DNA of 64,000 bases, taken from contig CAICTM010000295.1 in the NCBI GenBank assembly GCA_903772945.1, forward strand, positions 1 to 64,000, read 5' to 3'. The number at the start of each line of letters is the position of its first letter. The first letter of the stretch is position 1. Under the pieces are notes generated by a model. It saw nothing but the letters and a program-made list of their open reading frames with translations, ran no database searches and was not told the DNA's origin. The position numbers and the translations under genes are program-made. Shown piece after piece: positions 20,285 through 31,110 of the stretch. This stretch comes from Seminavis robusta. Taxonomy: Eukaryota; Bacillariophyta; Bacillariophyceae; Naviculales; Naviculaceae.

Positions 20285-22107
20285 TTAAATGTCGACAATG
20301 TGGCTCTCTTCGACGTAGGCGGGCAAGACGCATGGGGAGTTGGAGGTGTCTTCATGGTCAGTAATATTCTTGCCGTTGAAAGACGAGTCATCATCTTCAG
20401 CGTTGGCAATGCCATGGGCCACCAGACCAGCCACAACAGCATCTCCTGTGACGTTTGTGACTGTGCGGCAACGATCCATGAACCAATCAATGGCCAAGAT
20501 GAAGGAGAATCCATCAGGGGTACCCGTTGTACCAAAGACAGTGTTGTAGGCTGTGATGATGAGTACCAAGCTAGCAGAAGGGACTGGAGCAGTACCTGCA
20601 CTTCCAATTGTGGCAAGCACACAGAGCAAGACGTAATCGCCGAATTGAGGAGTGATTCCATTCAAGATGGCAAGCCAGACACAGGCACAAGGGAAGTAGA
20701 TGGCTGAGCCGTCCATGTTGATTGTGGCGCCTAATTCAGCAAATTCAAGTCGAAAACAAGATTGGCGAGAGGAATGTGAGGCTTGGCTACATCCGAGGCA
20801 GAGAACGTTTTGCGGGAGCAGTTGCTCAACTTACCCATTGGAATCACAAACTTTGCAACTGAATCAGGGACCTTGCCTGTGTCCTTGACAGATTGCAATG
20901 TCACGGGGATCGTTGCAGCACTGCTGGAGCAGGCAAAGGCAGTGGTTTGGGCTGGAAGGAGATGCTTGAGATAGTTGAAGGGATTGCTACGGGTAAAAGC
21001 AGCGAAGAGGCCCACATAAACCAAAAACACTTGACCAATCATGGCAACACTTGTTGCTGCAACCAAATATCCAACATTCTCAAAGGATTCTTTGAGGTTG
21101 TCTTGTGCACCGATGGCATTGGCAATGAGTGAAAGCACTGCAAAGGGTGTGACCATGATGACCCAATTGATCAATGTCAAAAGGACATCATCCACTTCCT
21201 TCAAGAACTTGACAAAAACAGACTCAGACTCAGAGATATGCTTCTTTTGGAGGACCCGGGCCAAGGCTGCTCCAAACACGATGGCAAAGATAACCACAGC
21301 TGCGAAGTTGGCTTCCACAAAAGAGGCAAAGATGTTGCTTGTTACAAGCTTGGTGAAAACACCATCATAGATCGTGTCACTCATGCTGATGTCATCTTGT
21401 GGTCCAGAAGAGGTTGTCTCAAAAGTGTTGTCAACATCTGTGATGATGAAATAGTTGCTCATACCATCAGTATGGTTTGCAGAGCACGCGACTGAGCCAT
21501 CAGCAGCATGGGACAGGTAGCTGCCGTCCTCGGTACTACAGGCTAGTTGAACCCTGGATTGAGAGGCCCCTTCGGGTTCACCTTCTTCAAATAGACCCTT
21601 GAAGCTCAGAATGGAAATCAAGCCAAGAATGCTTGCGCAAAGCGTCGTCAACATGTAGAGTCCGATGGTCTTCCACCCGACAGCAGATGCGCGGCCTGCA
21701 GCCATCATGTCCAGAACAGAAAGAACAACATTCACAAACACTAGAGGCAGGACTACTGCCTTGAGTGCTCTGATGAACATGTCCCCAATCAATCCAACCT
21801 AAGTTGGGAGAAGAATTGAAAGACGAAAAATTAGCGTGATGCCACTCAGATGAAACCGCTAACTCCATGAAAAGAACGACACCGTTGCACTTACCCACTT
21901 GATGGCTGTGTCCTTGTCCTGGGGATCTTCCGGCTCCCAATAGCTTAGTCCAAGTCCAAGCCCAATTCCAGCAGCTGCAAAGGCGAGGACAGAAAGTACA
22001 GGGTATCTGCCCAGCACACCACATCCTGGCTGCGAATCAGAGCCACACGATTGTTCTTCAGATTCAGCGTCGCTGAAGGAGACTCGTTTCTCTTGTTTGG
22101 TAGACAT
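20285..22107 (-). CDS. Dicarboxylate/amino acid:cation symporter (SLC1/DAACS family)
   Basis: Three exons: 22107-21895, 21798-20835, 20730-20285 (GT-AG, phases 0 and 1), 540 residues. Plasma-membrane transporter of glutamate/aspartate or C4-dicarboxylates, coupled to sodium or protons. Motifs seen: MFIRALKAVVLPLVF (TM2-3), the HP1 serine-rich AFACSSSAATIPVT, GATINMDG (TM7), GSAGTAPVPSA (HP2), and DWFMDRCRTVTNVTGD in TM8. The second arginine of DRCRT is the position that favours acidic substrates; it is Cys or Thr in neutral amino-acid exchangers. A 60-70 residue acidic loop with CST and NHT sits between TM4b and TM4c, as in eukaryotic members. Start at 22107 (MSTKQEK) gives a normal N-terminus; an open extension to 22371 looks like 5' UTR. 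Confidence 0.93.
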
Positions 22108-23075
22108 GATAAGGTTGATAGTTTTTGTTTTGTTTTGTTTTGTTTGTGTGTTTTGTTGTTGAGAAGATCTCGAAGGCGAATTGTGAGCGGAAAGAGAGTG
22201 GCTGAAAGCAGAGCTCAAGCTTGGTAGCAAGGCTGACATGCGATTCCCAAGCAAGAAGTGTGTCACGTTGTTTCCCTTTTGACACGGCAGACGGCACACC
22301 CTTAAACAATGGATTGAAGTATGCTGTTTACCTGCGATCCTGTTGGATCCGTCAAACATTCCTCGTACCATGCATAGACGCCGTACATGTAGTCTCCAAA
22401 CTCACACACACATGACCGAATCAATCGGATCTAGCTTGCTTCTTCGAGCAGCTTCCTACCAGAGTTGTTAGAGCTGTTGTTAGATAGTGGGTGTGGGAAA
22501 GCAAACGGCCAAGTAAGACTCTGCTGGATATCAGAAATCATGTTAAGCTGTCGGATTCCAAATGAACTGCTGTCGAACCTTGATAGCTTGACAGCTTGAC
22601 GCCTGGTCTCCAATAAGCTCAGGCCTCTTGACAACTTGACAGTCGTTGCTCCTTTCCATCAGTTTTGTTGCGCTCCTACTGCGCAGGACCCACGAATCCA
22701 ACGACTTCCTGGTTGCGAGAAGCTCCTAGCAGTTCGCCTAGCGTTCAATGGATTCGATTCAACACATGGGCACTTCCGCAATATTGGCTGGTATGGAACA
22801 TTGCACGCTCCACGAGCACAAGGTCACTGCATCAACCAAATATCCTGTCGAAAGAAGCTTATTCCTGGTTTGACGCCAAACAGCCCACTCCCCGCCGCCA
22901 ACCAGTTACAAGACATTCCTTCCAGCAACCAGCGTGAGAAACGTATCAAGTATCAAGAACCTGCTAGAAGTTGCGCAAACTTCTTGATCTTCATTGACAC
23001 CAGCAAGATGCGATGAGACTGATGACGAGATGGTGAGCAGCAGATTCCTCGCTCACTGCCTTGGGACTGAGGACC
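22108..23075. other. Intergenic upstream of symporter
   Basis: The first 100 bases form the likely leader of the symporter (TTTTGTTTTGTTTTG run at 22124-22142). No other gene is supported. Confidence 0.4.
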
Positions 23076-23327
23076 TTCGTGGTGACAAGTTATCGTGCAA
23101 AACTAAGCCAACCAGGTACTCTAGATTGAATCATTCGATCATTTCGGGAGGAGGCAGACCATTTGTGTTCCAGCTTTTTCCCATGAGGATCATATGTGTT
23201 CGGTACCAATCAGTTAGATACCCAGCAGTACTGTACACTTCAGAAAGCAAATGTCAGCCCTTCACCAATCACGGTGTTCAAAAGCATCCCAAGCTCAGAC
23301 TCAGATAGATGACAGCATTGATCAAAA
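23076..23327. repeat. Dispersed repeat R2, copy a
   Basis: About 250 bases starting TTCGTGGTGACAAGTTATCG, with about 80 percent apparent identity by eye to 28696-28950 in the same orientation. Shared landmarks are GGAGGAGGCAGAC/GGAGGAAGCTGAC, CCCATGAGGATCA, TACCAATCAGTTAGA and GCATCCCAAGC. No coding capacity is seen. Confidence 0.75.
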
Positions 23328-23434
23328 GCCACTGACCATACGCTAACAGGTACTGGTACCCGTAGAGAGCCACTCAGTACAAAATAGAATTAGCACTTCT
23401 TCTTTGCTTGGCCTGGCTTCCGTAGATTTATTAA

Positions 23435-23883
23435 CCTCGGCAGGTTAACTGCCTGAGTCCTCTACCCCTTTAATGGCAAATATTCTGTCTGTGGGATCCC
23501 CCTGGTTTTTGTCTGTGGGATCCCCTCGTTTTGTGTCTGTGGGATCCCCCTCATTTCCTGTCTGTGGGATCCCCTATTCCGGTGAAGCCAGGGTATAAGG
23601 ATAGAGATAATGTAAGCTGGCAAAACTGGAAATTGAGGGTTCAAAAAAAGTTAGGGGTAGGAATATATCAATGTAATTTAAGGTTAGTGCACTCAGGACA
23701 AAAACACAATAAGCCAGCAGATGTTGTAAATTTAGAGTTACACGATCGAATGATAGCTGTAAATTATGGGTTAGCCCGTGGCAACGCCAACGCTAGCTTA
23801 ATATAAAATAGAAGATTACAATGAGGGAATGATAGTGGGCGGCAACACACGACGAACCTCCATCAACTGTGTATCTTCGATGC
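23435..23883. repeat. Dispersed repeat R1, copy A
   Basis: Begins CCTCGGCAG and carries the family landmarks TTCCGGTGAAGCC, GGTTAGTGCACTCA, CACAATAAGCCAGCAG and GGCGGCAACACACGACGAA. In this copy the variable simple-sequence block is a four-unit tandem repeat of TCTGTGGGATCCCC plus a spacer (about 23486-23575). No coding capacity. Confidence 0.75.
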
Positions 23884-23938
23884 AGGAGCAGGTGAGTGAT
23901 ACGTACAAGATTGGATTCGATTGAATCATTCATCATTA

Positions 23939-24415
23939 CCTCGGCAGTCTATCTGCCTGAGCCCTCACCCCTTTTTTTGGTATTTCCTGTTTCCTGTTTC
24001 CTGCTTCCTGCTTCCTGTTTCCTGTTTCCTGTTCCGGTGAAGCCAAAATATAGGGATAGAGATAGGCACAAGCCAACTCTACAAATTTAGGAGTAGGAAT
24101 AAATCATGATTAGTCAAGGTTAGTGCACTCAACACAATAAGCCAGCAGAAGCTACAAAGTTACAGGTACGTACGGGAGTGACAGCTGTAAAATTATGGTT
24201 AGTGGGCGGCAACACACGACGAAGTCGGGTGTTGTCGCCAGGGCTAGCCTAAATAAAAAAGAAGGTTATAATGAAGGAATGATACCGGGCGGCAACACAC
24301 GACGAAGTCGGGTGTTGTCGCTAGGGCAACCTTGAAAGAAGGGTGCAATCTCAAACATGTCATCATTCTTCTATCTGTCTTTCTGCCGAGGTATCGCAGC
24401 TCCCGCTGACTTATT
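23939..24415. repeat. Dispersed repeat R1, copy B
   Basis: The best-preserved copy: TACCTCGGCAG at the left and CTGCCGAGGTA at about 24383-24393, followed by TCGCAGCTCCCGCTGACTTA, which copy C also carries. Inside are a TTTCCTG microsatellite (about 23987-24031), TTCCGGTGAAGCC and two tandem GGCGGCAACACACGACGAAGTCGGGTGTTGTCGC-type hairpin units at about 24206 and 24289. The inverted ends with TA suggest a non-autonomous DNA element (inference). Confidence 0.7.
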
Positions 24416-24796
24416 TAAAAAACCAGCAGGACTTTGACGGCCAAGATTTCACACCAGTGAAGATGACGTAGATGGGGTAAAACAGATCTTGTACATTTTC
24501 TCGTAAGGTAAACGTTAACATTAACTCTAAACATATTCCATCTACCCAGCCATGCAGCAAGCCAAGAAAGTCTTGCAGTTCTCGGTTCCGCGCGCTGATC
24601 ACTCATTAGCGGACCATGCATCGGCGGTGGCGGTGTGGCTGCCCATGCAAGCATAACCTTATCAAAAAATGTTGGATGTCACTCCTAAAAGTGGCACGGT
24701 GTCTCTTCGATCAATTCAACAACAATTGAGAGTAAAGGAAGAGGTCTAATCTGTTGTACCGTTGTACTGGTACCTGAACGCCATCGAAGCGGAAAC
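24416..24796. other. Intergenic, upstream of the split LRR gene
   Basis: No supported gene. It should hold the promoter of the LRR gene. No specific element is recognisable. Confidence 0.4.
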
Positions 24797-27700
24797 ATGA
24801 ATACGTCCAACCAACAGCGAAACAATGATCGCGGATACAACGGTGATATCAATGGAGACGACGATACTCTTGTTATGGATACCGCCCAGCTCAATAGTGA
24901 TGGTTCTGTTGCGGAAGGAAACTTGGGTGTGTCAACAGAAGATACCAATGAGCTGCACTACGCTAAAAGCTAGTGTAAAGATCTTTCGAGTGTTTTGAGT
25001 TTGAGAGAATGAAAGTTATGAGAGGATTAGAAAGCTATGAAAAACTAATCAACGAGAGAGATCCACAATCAAAGGATCGTAGATCTGAACTCCCGCGGGA
25101 GACTGTAGAGTGTGATAGAGTAGGTTGCGGTAGCAATCCTACTCACTCCACGATCCAAAAACGGAACGCGTGGAAGATCGTCTAGCATTTATCTAGTAGC
25201 GTGGAAGTACTCCACGCTGGCTAAATATCTAGAGCGATGTTTCATCATCAACCTAGTTGACTAGAGCGGTCATTGAGAATTCTGTCTCCAATGACTATTA
25301 GCGAAGGACTATGTCATGAGTCGAACTCAGACCCTATCTAGGATCGAGTCGCGAATAAGGCTAAGAGCCGTGTATTGCAGAGCCACTGGAATTGCAAAAC
25401 GCCAGAATTGAACACAAGCCGCATGGGTCTCTTTACTTCCTGCCAACAAAAAGTCAAATGGAAAAGTCAGAAGCTCTTTTTCTACCTGCCTTTCCACGAG
25501 TTCATGGGCACCACACAATAGTGCCAACTACAGCGAGCCAGCTAGAAGAAGTTGATCCTGTGCTGCTTGATTGTCTTACAAAAAAACCTGAGCTGAAGGC
25601 TGAACAGTGTCGAGCCAAAGAAGCCAAGGCTAGTACAGCCAAAGAGAAAGAACCCACTGATAAATCCTCTTCTGCAGCTGCATCTGTTGCCACCCAATCT
25701 CACCATGGTGATAAGCACACGTTAGAAGAACCCACTGATACCATTCAACAGCAAGATAGTTTGATGAACATTGTGACCAACCAAGCCAATGTGGCAGCTG
25801 CAGAGCTCTTGGAACAAAACGTGAACCCAACACAACAAGATGAGCAGCGCGCTCTTTTGCAAATGGCAACCGAAATCAATGAGGCTGCCAAGTTAGAAAA
25901 GTTTAGCTATGACAGGTCTGCCAATAGTGGTCATGCTATCATGCAAATGGCAGCAGAAATCAACGAGGCGGCCAAGCTGGGAAAGATCAGCAACAACAGG
26001 TCTGCTGATGATGGCCTCACTCTCATGCAAATGGCAACAGAAATCAATGAAGTGGCTAAGCTGGAAAAGATTTTCAGCAGCGGGGCCACCGCTGATGAAG
26101 ACAACTCTCAAATCACCACATCAGGGCAGCTAGTTTCCGGAACATCCCAAGCGAGCACAAGTCTACCTCGACCAGGGGCATACATTGGAACACCAGGAGA
26201 AGGGTGGCAGCGTACCAGTACTGTTCAGTTCTCCCTCCTTGGTGCTCCGGTTACCAACACAGAGGATATTGAAGAACTGCAGATTGATCAGGATCGAACG
26301 AATTCCTGGCCACCTTCGTCACCCAACAACGCCAACAACAACAGTGATCAGCAGCTGGCAGTGGCAAATCTTGTCGTGGAGGATTCTGAATATCTTAGGC
26401 TTCAAATGAGACCACCCGCAAATCCTGTGGATTTGCAGACGGCTGAGGAAAGACAGCAAAAGAAGAGGCGACAGACTCAGTTATTCATTTTCTTTTTGGC
26501 CACGTTGTGCGTGGGGGCAGCCATTGTTGTCGGAACAGTGGCCGCAACAAGAAAAGGAAAGGATCCTGTCGCAACAAGCAGCATCGGAACAGCTACTCCG
26601 ACGGCTTTTGGTTCCATGGAACCTTCTGGAGTTCCGTCCTCAGCTCTGACTGGAGTTCTTGATTTCATGCTTGAAGATCTGCCTAATCACACACTGGAGA
26701 GTTTGCAGATTTTTGGGACACCACAGTGGCATGCATGGGACTGGCTTTTGGATCACCAAAACATCACCAAATTGCCGGAATGGAGGAAGACACAACTCTT
26801 TGCTCTGGCCACCTTCTACTACTCCTTTGAGGGCGAAAATTGGTTTCAACCTATCCAAGAAAAGTGGATGGATGACTTTGTGGACGAGTGCCTATGGTAC
26901 TCCAGCGGGTTTTCCCATTTTGATAATGGTGTTTATGCAGAATACCCTGCTGCTGTTGCTTCTCTTCCATGCAACCACCTTGGAGAGTATACAAGTCTGT
27001 GGATTGAAGATCTCAATCTTCCGGGTCTGGCACCTGTGGTTCCACGAGAGATCATACTGTTGACATCCTTGTGGCACATTGGGCTGGGATTTAATGAGAT
27101 TTCTCAACCAATCCATGATCTGCTACCAACTGAAACCTACAAAATGACAGCCTTGACATCTTTGCATTTGGCCGGCAATGAGTTGTCTGGTGAAATTCCC
27201 ACAGAACTTGCACTTTTGACAGCTCTAGAATGGGTGTCGTTAGTGTTCAATGATCTCCTGTCAGGCCAGATCCCTTCAGAGCTTGGTCTCTTGACTGCCA
27301 TGGCTCAACTGTTGCTCAGTGACAACCATTTCACAGGACAAGTCCCATCCGAGCTAGGACAGCTGAATGATTTGAATAGGATGCGATTGGAAGGGAACCA
27401 ACTCACAGGCGGACTCCCCACAGAGCTTGGGCTACTGACTTCTCTGATGCAGTTGTTTTTGGCCCATAATGCATTGACTGGAAAAATTGCAACAGAGCTA
27501 GCACTCTTGACTTCTCTGAATGTCTTGTGGTTAGAGGACAATCAGTTGACAGGGCCATTTTCCACCGAATTTGGAATGATGACCAGTCTTCTGTTCGTCT
27601 CAGCTGATACAAATCTCTTAACAGGTCCCATTCCTTCAGAGCTTGGATTGATCCCGATCGCAGAGGTTTGGTTGAACGCCAATGGGCTGTTTGGCCAAGT

Positions 27701-28499
27701 TCCTGCTGAAATTTGGTCACTGACAAGCTTGGAGAGGCTCTTTCTGGCTTCAAACTCCATCACAGGCTCCCTTCCAAGTGAGATTGGTCTGTTGTCCTCG
27801 TTGGTAGAGCTGGACCTTTCTGGAAATCGCTTTACGGGGACAATCCCCAATGAAGTTGGTTCCATGACTTCACTGAGAAAGCTCTATCTTTACAACAACA
27901 GCTTTACAGGAATGCTTCCCCTGCAACTAAATGAATCAATGGGGCTGAGACTGGATGGAAATCAGTTTTCAGGAACCGTCCCAGAGCACCTCTGTTCTAC
28001 CCTGTGGTGTGACTGCGCAGCAGACATGTCCCTGGTATCCACCTGTGCTGACCTGAATGAGCTTGTATCTTTTCCAGGGCGGTTCCCACCAATGAGCACT
28101 GATGGAACTGGTGAGACAATTGTACTCAACATAGAAACTGATTATTACCCGACTGACACAAAGTGGATCTGGCAGAAGGGAATGAATGTGACTAGTGGAT
28201 GGGAAACTCTGCAAGAGTCTGTTGGAGCAATTCAGGCTCAATTCTTTTTGTACTCTTTCATACTTTCTATTGCACCGGACACAACCTACAGGCTCGTGGT
28301 TTCAGACGAGTTTGGAGATGGCTTTTTCCCCTCTGGATGGATCACGCTGACAGCATCCAATCGAACTGAGCTGTATTCTTTTACAGAAGCCCAGACGCCT
28401 TTTTCAGAGATCATTGTTGACATCGCAGTTGCAGCTGATGGTTCAGTTGGGGAAATCATTCCCAAAGTGTACTGCGACCCTGTGTATGATTTATGTTGA
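24797..28499 (+). CDS. LRR receptor-like membrane protein, 5' end interrupted by a solo LTR
   Basis: Coding sequence begins at ATG 24797 (MNTSNQQRNNDRG...) and runs 52 codons plus one base to 24953. There a solo LTR (24954-25379) and a duplicated GAGC interrupt it. The same frame resumes at 25384 and stays open to 28499, for 1090 residues without the insert. The first usable ATG after the insert (25458) would give 1013 residues. Order: acidic low-complexity N-terminus; three 28-residue repeats containing QMA(T/A)EINE(A/V)AKL (25854-26090); RPGAY...PG...QR..TV; one TM (26477-26548); an ectodomain with about ten LRRs (LxxLxLxxNxLTGxIPxELGLLTSL, 27040-27980); and a C-terminal beta domain (TDYYPTDTKWIWQ ... 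SDEFGDGFFPSGW) common in diatom LRR proteins. Type II topology and a recognition or adhesion role are inferred. Confidence 0.85.
24954..25379 (-). mobile_element. Solo LTR (Ty3/gypsy family), fossil
   Basis: A 426-base LTR of the same family as the LTRs at 49132-49560 and 53260-53722, in the opposite orientation. It is flanked by the 4-base direct repeat GAGC (24950-24953 and 25380-25383). No internal region remains. It lies in the 5' coding part of the LRR gene. Confidence 0.9.
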
Positions 28500-28695
28500 G
28501 TTTGGTGTGGTTCCCCAAAAGTTGCTTGAAGTGTACATAATGGCCATACATGAACACCCCTTTATCTGTAAAATTTCTTGTAGCAGGAAAACAACATTTG
28601 GATCATGCAACCTTTCGAAATGTCAAAGGTGTGCGTTGCTTTCGTGTGTTGGGCAGATAATAACAGAGCCTCTCGCACTGAGCCCAAAAGAAGAA

Positions 28696-28950
28696 TTCGT
28701 GGTGACAAGTTATCGAAAGTAAGTCAACGAGGTAGATTGAATCATACGATTAGATTGAATCATCCAATCATTTCTGGAGGAAGCTGACTATTTGCGTTCC
28801 AGCTCTTGCCCATGAGGATCAGATATGTTCGTTACCAATCAGTTAGACATCCAGCAGTCCACTTCAAGAGCCAATCTCAGCCCGCCACCAATTCACGGTT
28901 TTGACAAGCATCCCAAGCGCAGATAGTAGATGACAAAATTGACCAGATAA
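28696..28950. repeat. Dispersed repeat R2, copy b
   Basis: Diverged second copy of 23076-23327, about 200 bases downstream of the LRR stop codon. It ends immediately before the target-site duplication of the LINE insertion at 28953. Bases 28500-28695 hold only the presumed 3' UTR. Confidence 0.75.
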
Positions 28951-28952
28951 CA

Positions 28953-28967
28953 ATCCCGAACATGACT
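28953..28967. repeat. Target-site duplication of the LINE, left copy
   Basis: ATCCCGAACATGACT, identical to 29909-29923 at the other end of the LINE fragment. Confidence 0.85.
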
Positions 28968-29908
28968 CACCAAGCCACTCTCACTCCGGCTGAGCAGTCC
29001 CACCTCAATCGCAGCCGTTGCACTGGCTCTTGGCTTGCAGTCATGCCCGATATTGCCAAACGCACTCACCTCTCAGCTCAAGAATGGTGTGATGCTCTTT
29101 TTCTCTGGTTCGGTCTTACCCCCCCCCCAGCTCTTCCAGCTCTCTGTGATGGCTGTACTGGTCCCTTCAGCGTTCCACATGCTCTGGATTGCAAACGCGG
29201 CGGCTTAATCATCCGTCGCCACAATGAAATCCGCAATGAACTTGGTTCTATTGCGTGTGATGTTAATGCTTTGGTTCCTCTACGTCCAGTCAGAACCACC
29301 CTTCCATCTGTTCCCGCCCCTCTATCCCTGCCGGTCACCATTTCTACCTTACCTCCCCTTCCTCCCCCCCCTCAATCCCATCCAGCCCCCGAGCTCTTAC
29401 GTGGTGATCTTTCCATTCGCGGCTTGTTCGAACGTGGTACTACAGCTATTATTGACGTACGTGTCACTGATTTGGACTGTGCCTCTTACCGAAACAAAGA
29501 TCCCGTCAAAGTTTTAACCCAACAAGAACGCGACAAAATTTCCAAATATAAAGAAGCGTGCGACTCCAATCGTGCTTCCTTCCATCCCTTTGTTGTTTCA
29601 GTGGATGGCATGCTTGCCCCCCAGGCCAAGACTCTCTTACAACGCCTTGCTTCTGCTAATGCCTCCAAAACTCAATTTCCTACTCTCAAATGATGTTCTT
29701 CATGCAGACCCGTATCTCCATTGCCCTTGTGAAAGCTACCCATTTATGTCTCCGTGGATCCCGCAAAGCCAAACCCTTTGCCCCCCGTAATGGTCCTCAC
29801 TTTCTTGCCCCTGATCCCACAGAACCTAGTCCTGAATTTCGACTATTCTTTGCTTAAGCCTGGCCCGGCTGGCTTCGGTAGCTAATTTCCCTACTCTAAA
29901 CCCCGTTT
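28968..29908 (+). mobile_element. 5'-truncated LINE (non-LTR retrotransposon), C-terminal fragment
   Basis: About 940 bases flanked by the 15-base direct repeat ATCCCGAACATGACT (28953-28967 and 29909-29923), a good LINE target-site duplication. The open frame (28962-29693, its ATG lying in the duplication) carries only the C-terminal end of the polyprotein: a zinc knuckle CDGCTGPFSVPHALDCKRGG (C-x2-C-x7-H-x4-C), then RRHNEIRNEL and a RGD...TTAIIDVRVTD segment consistent with a PD-(D/E)XK restriction-like endonuclease. The reverse transcriptase is absent. The frame ends near 29693; the expected last residues (MQTRISIALVKATHLCLRGS) continue in the neighbouring frame, so one frameshift is present. 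No poly(A) tail is seen. Confidence 0.8.
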
Positions 29909-29923
29909 ATCCCGAACATGACT
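29909..29923. repeat. Target-site duplication of the LINE, right copy
   Basis: ATCCCGAACATGACT, identical to 28953-28967. The 270 bases that follow, up to 30192, are the presumed promoter of the aminotransferase and contain GTACCGGTA. Confidence 0.85.
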
Positions 29924-30192
29924 GTTCTGCCTCAGTCGTGCAAAATAATGAGACCTCGAGACACCACCACCACCACTGGCTAGTCTACCCGTACCGGTAG
30001 GATCATTCTCCACATCCTTCCACCAACTTCCTCTCTGGGCCTTGCCTATCCGACCAACTCCACGGCCTCCCCATCAAACGTACACGTTGCCTTTGTTTCT
30101 CTAGACAGAGCTGATCGATATCCAGCCAGTACGGTATCAGCCCTCTCATTGTTTTCTTTGTGTGAGACAGGCTGCAGCAACAACTTCCAAGT

Positions 30193-31110
30193 ATGATTGT
30201 CTATCTGAACGGCGAATTTCTACCTCAAGAAGAAGCCAAGGTCTCTCCCACAGACCGAGGCTTTTTGTTTGGAGATGGCATCTACGAAGCCATTCCGTAT
30301 TACAAAGGCAAGCCGTTTGCCTTTGATGGGCACTGGAAGCGATTGCAAGACGGGCTTGGGTTTCTGAGGATTGACTTTGCGGATCACGACGAGGAGAAAA
30401 TGAAAAAGGTATTTGACGAACTGCTTAATCGAAATAATGGTTTGCAGCAAATGACACGCGCCATGATTTATCTGCAAATTACACGAGGAGCTCCGCCGAC
30501 ACGAAGCCACGTTTTCCCAGTGTCCAATGGGACCGTCGTCAAGCCGACCGTCTTTGCAACCTGCCAAGAAATTGCGTATCCGTCTCCCGAACGTTGGACG
30601 GCGGGGTTTTCGGCCGCATTGGTTCCCGATCAACGATGGGGGCGGGTTGATATCAAGACGGTCAATCTGTTGGCCAATGTCTTGGCCGCGCAAGAAGCCA
30701 AGGACAAGGGGGCCGATGAAGCCATTTTTGTCACCGAAGACGACGCTCATCTCATCACGGAGGGTTCCAAAGCCAACGTGTTTGGCATTCTGAAGGATGA
30801 TGCCAATGGAGGCTCCAAGATTGTGACCCATCCACTGTCGCGTCAAATCTTGCCCGGAATTACTCGCAACATGGTGGTACAGGTAGCTCGAAATGCTGGG
30901 CTGATTGTGGAAGAGAGAGCCATGACAAGGGCAGAACTGACAGAGGAGGCACAGGAAGTGTTTATCACGTCCACTACAACTGAGATCAAACCCATTGTCA
31001 AGATTGACGGCAAGGTTGTGGGCGATGGCAAGGCTGGACCCATGTCAACAAAATTGGTAGCCCTTTTGAGGTCTCAGATTGAAGTGGAAACTGGGGTCAA
31101 ATTGGATTAG
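30193..31110 (+). CDS. dat: Class IV aminotransferase, D-amino-acid aminotransferase-like
   Basis: Intronless, 305 residues. PLP enzyme of fold type IV (D-alanine/branched-chain aminotransferase family), expected to exchange amino groups between D-amino acids and 2-oxo acids (EC 2.6.1.21 by resemblance). Motifs: N-terminal YLNGEFLPQEEAKVSPTDRG followed by FGDGIYE; the PLP-lysine in RVDIKTVNLLANVLA (Lys155); EGSKANVF (Glu190 near the pyridine nitrogen); LPGITRN; and a C-terminal VFITSTTTEIKP. The length fits bacterial DAATs (about 280-300). No obvious targeting peptide, so probably cytosolic. Absence of introns and the close fit to bacterial-type sequences would allow an old transfer from bacteria (inference). 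A branched-chain aminotransferase or aminodeoxychorismate-lyase-like activity cannot be excluded. Confidence 0.88.
   Translation: MIVYLNGEFLPQEEAKVSPTDRGFLFGDGIYEAIPYYKGKPFAFDGHWKRLQDGLGFLRIDFADHDEEKMKKVFDELLNRNNGLQQMTRAMIYLQITRGAPPTRSHVFPVSNGTVVKPTVFATCQEIAYPSPERWTAGFSAALVPDQRWGRVDIKTVNLLANVLAAQEAKDKGADEAIFVTEDDAHLITEGSKANVFGILKDDANGGSKIVTHPLSRQILPGITRNMVVQVARNAGLIVEERAMTRAELTEEAQEVFITSTTTEIKPIVKIDGKVVGDGKAGPMSTKLVALLRSQIEVETGVKLD

Noticed and set aside
22108-22371. N-terminal extension of the symporter
   Set aside because: Open but low complexity and unlike the family. The start at 22107 gives a normal N-terminus.
23486-23575. CRISPR-like array (TCTGTGGGATCCCC units)
   Set aside because: Units are 23-25 bases in direct tandem without real spacers. 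It is a simple tandem repeat in a eukaryotic repeat element.
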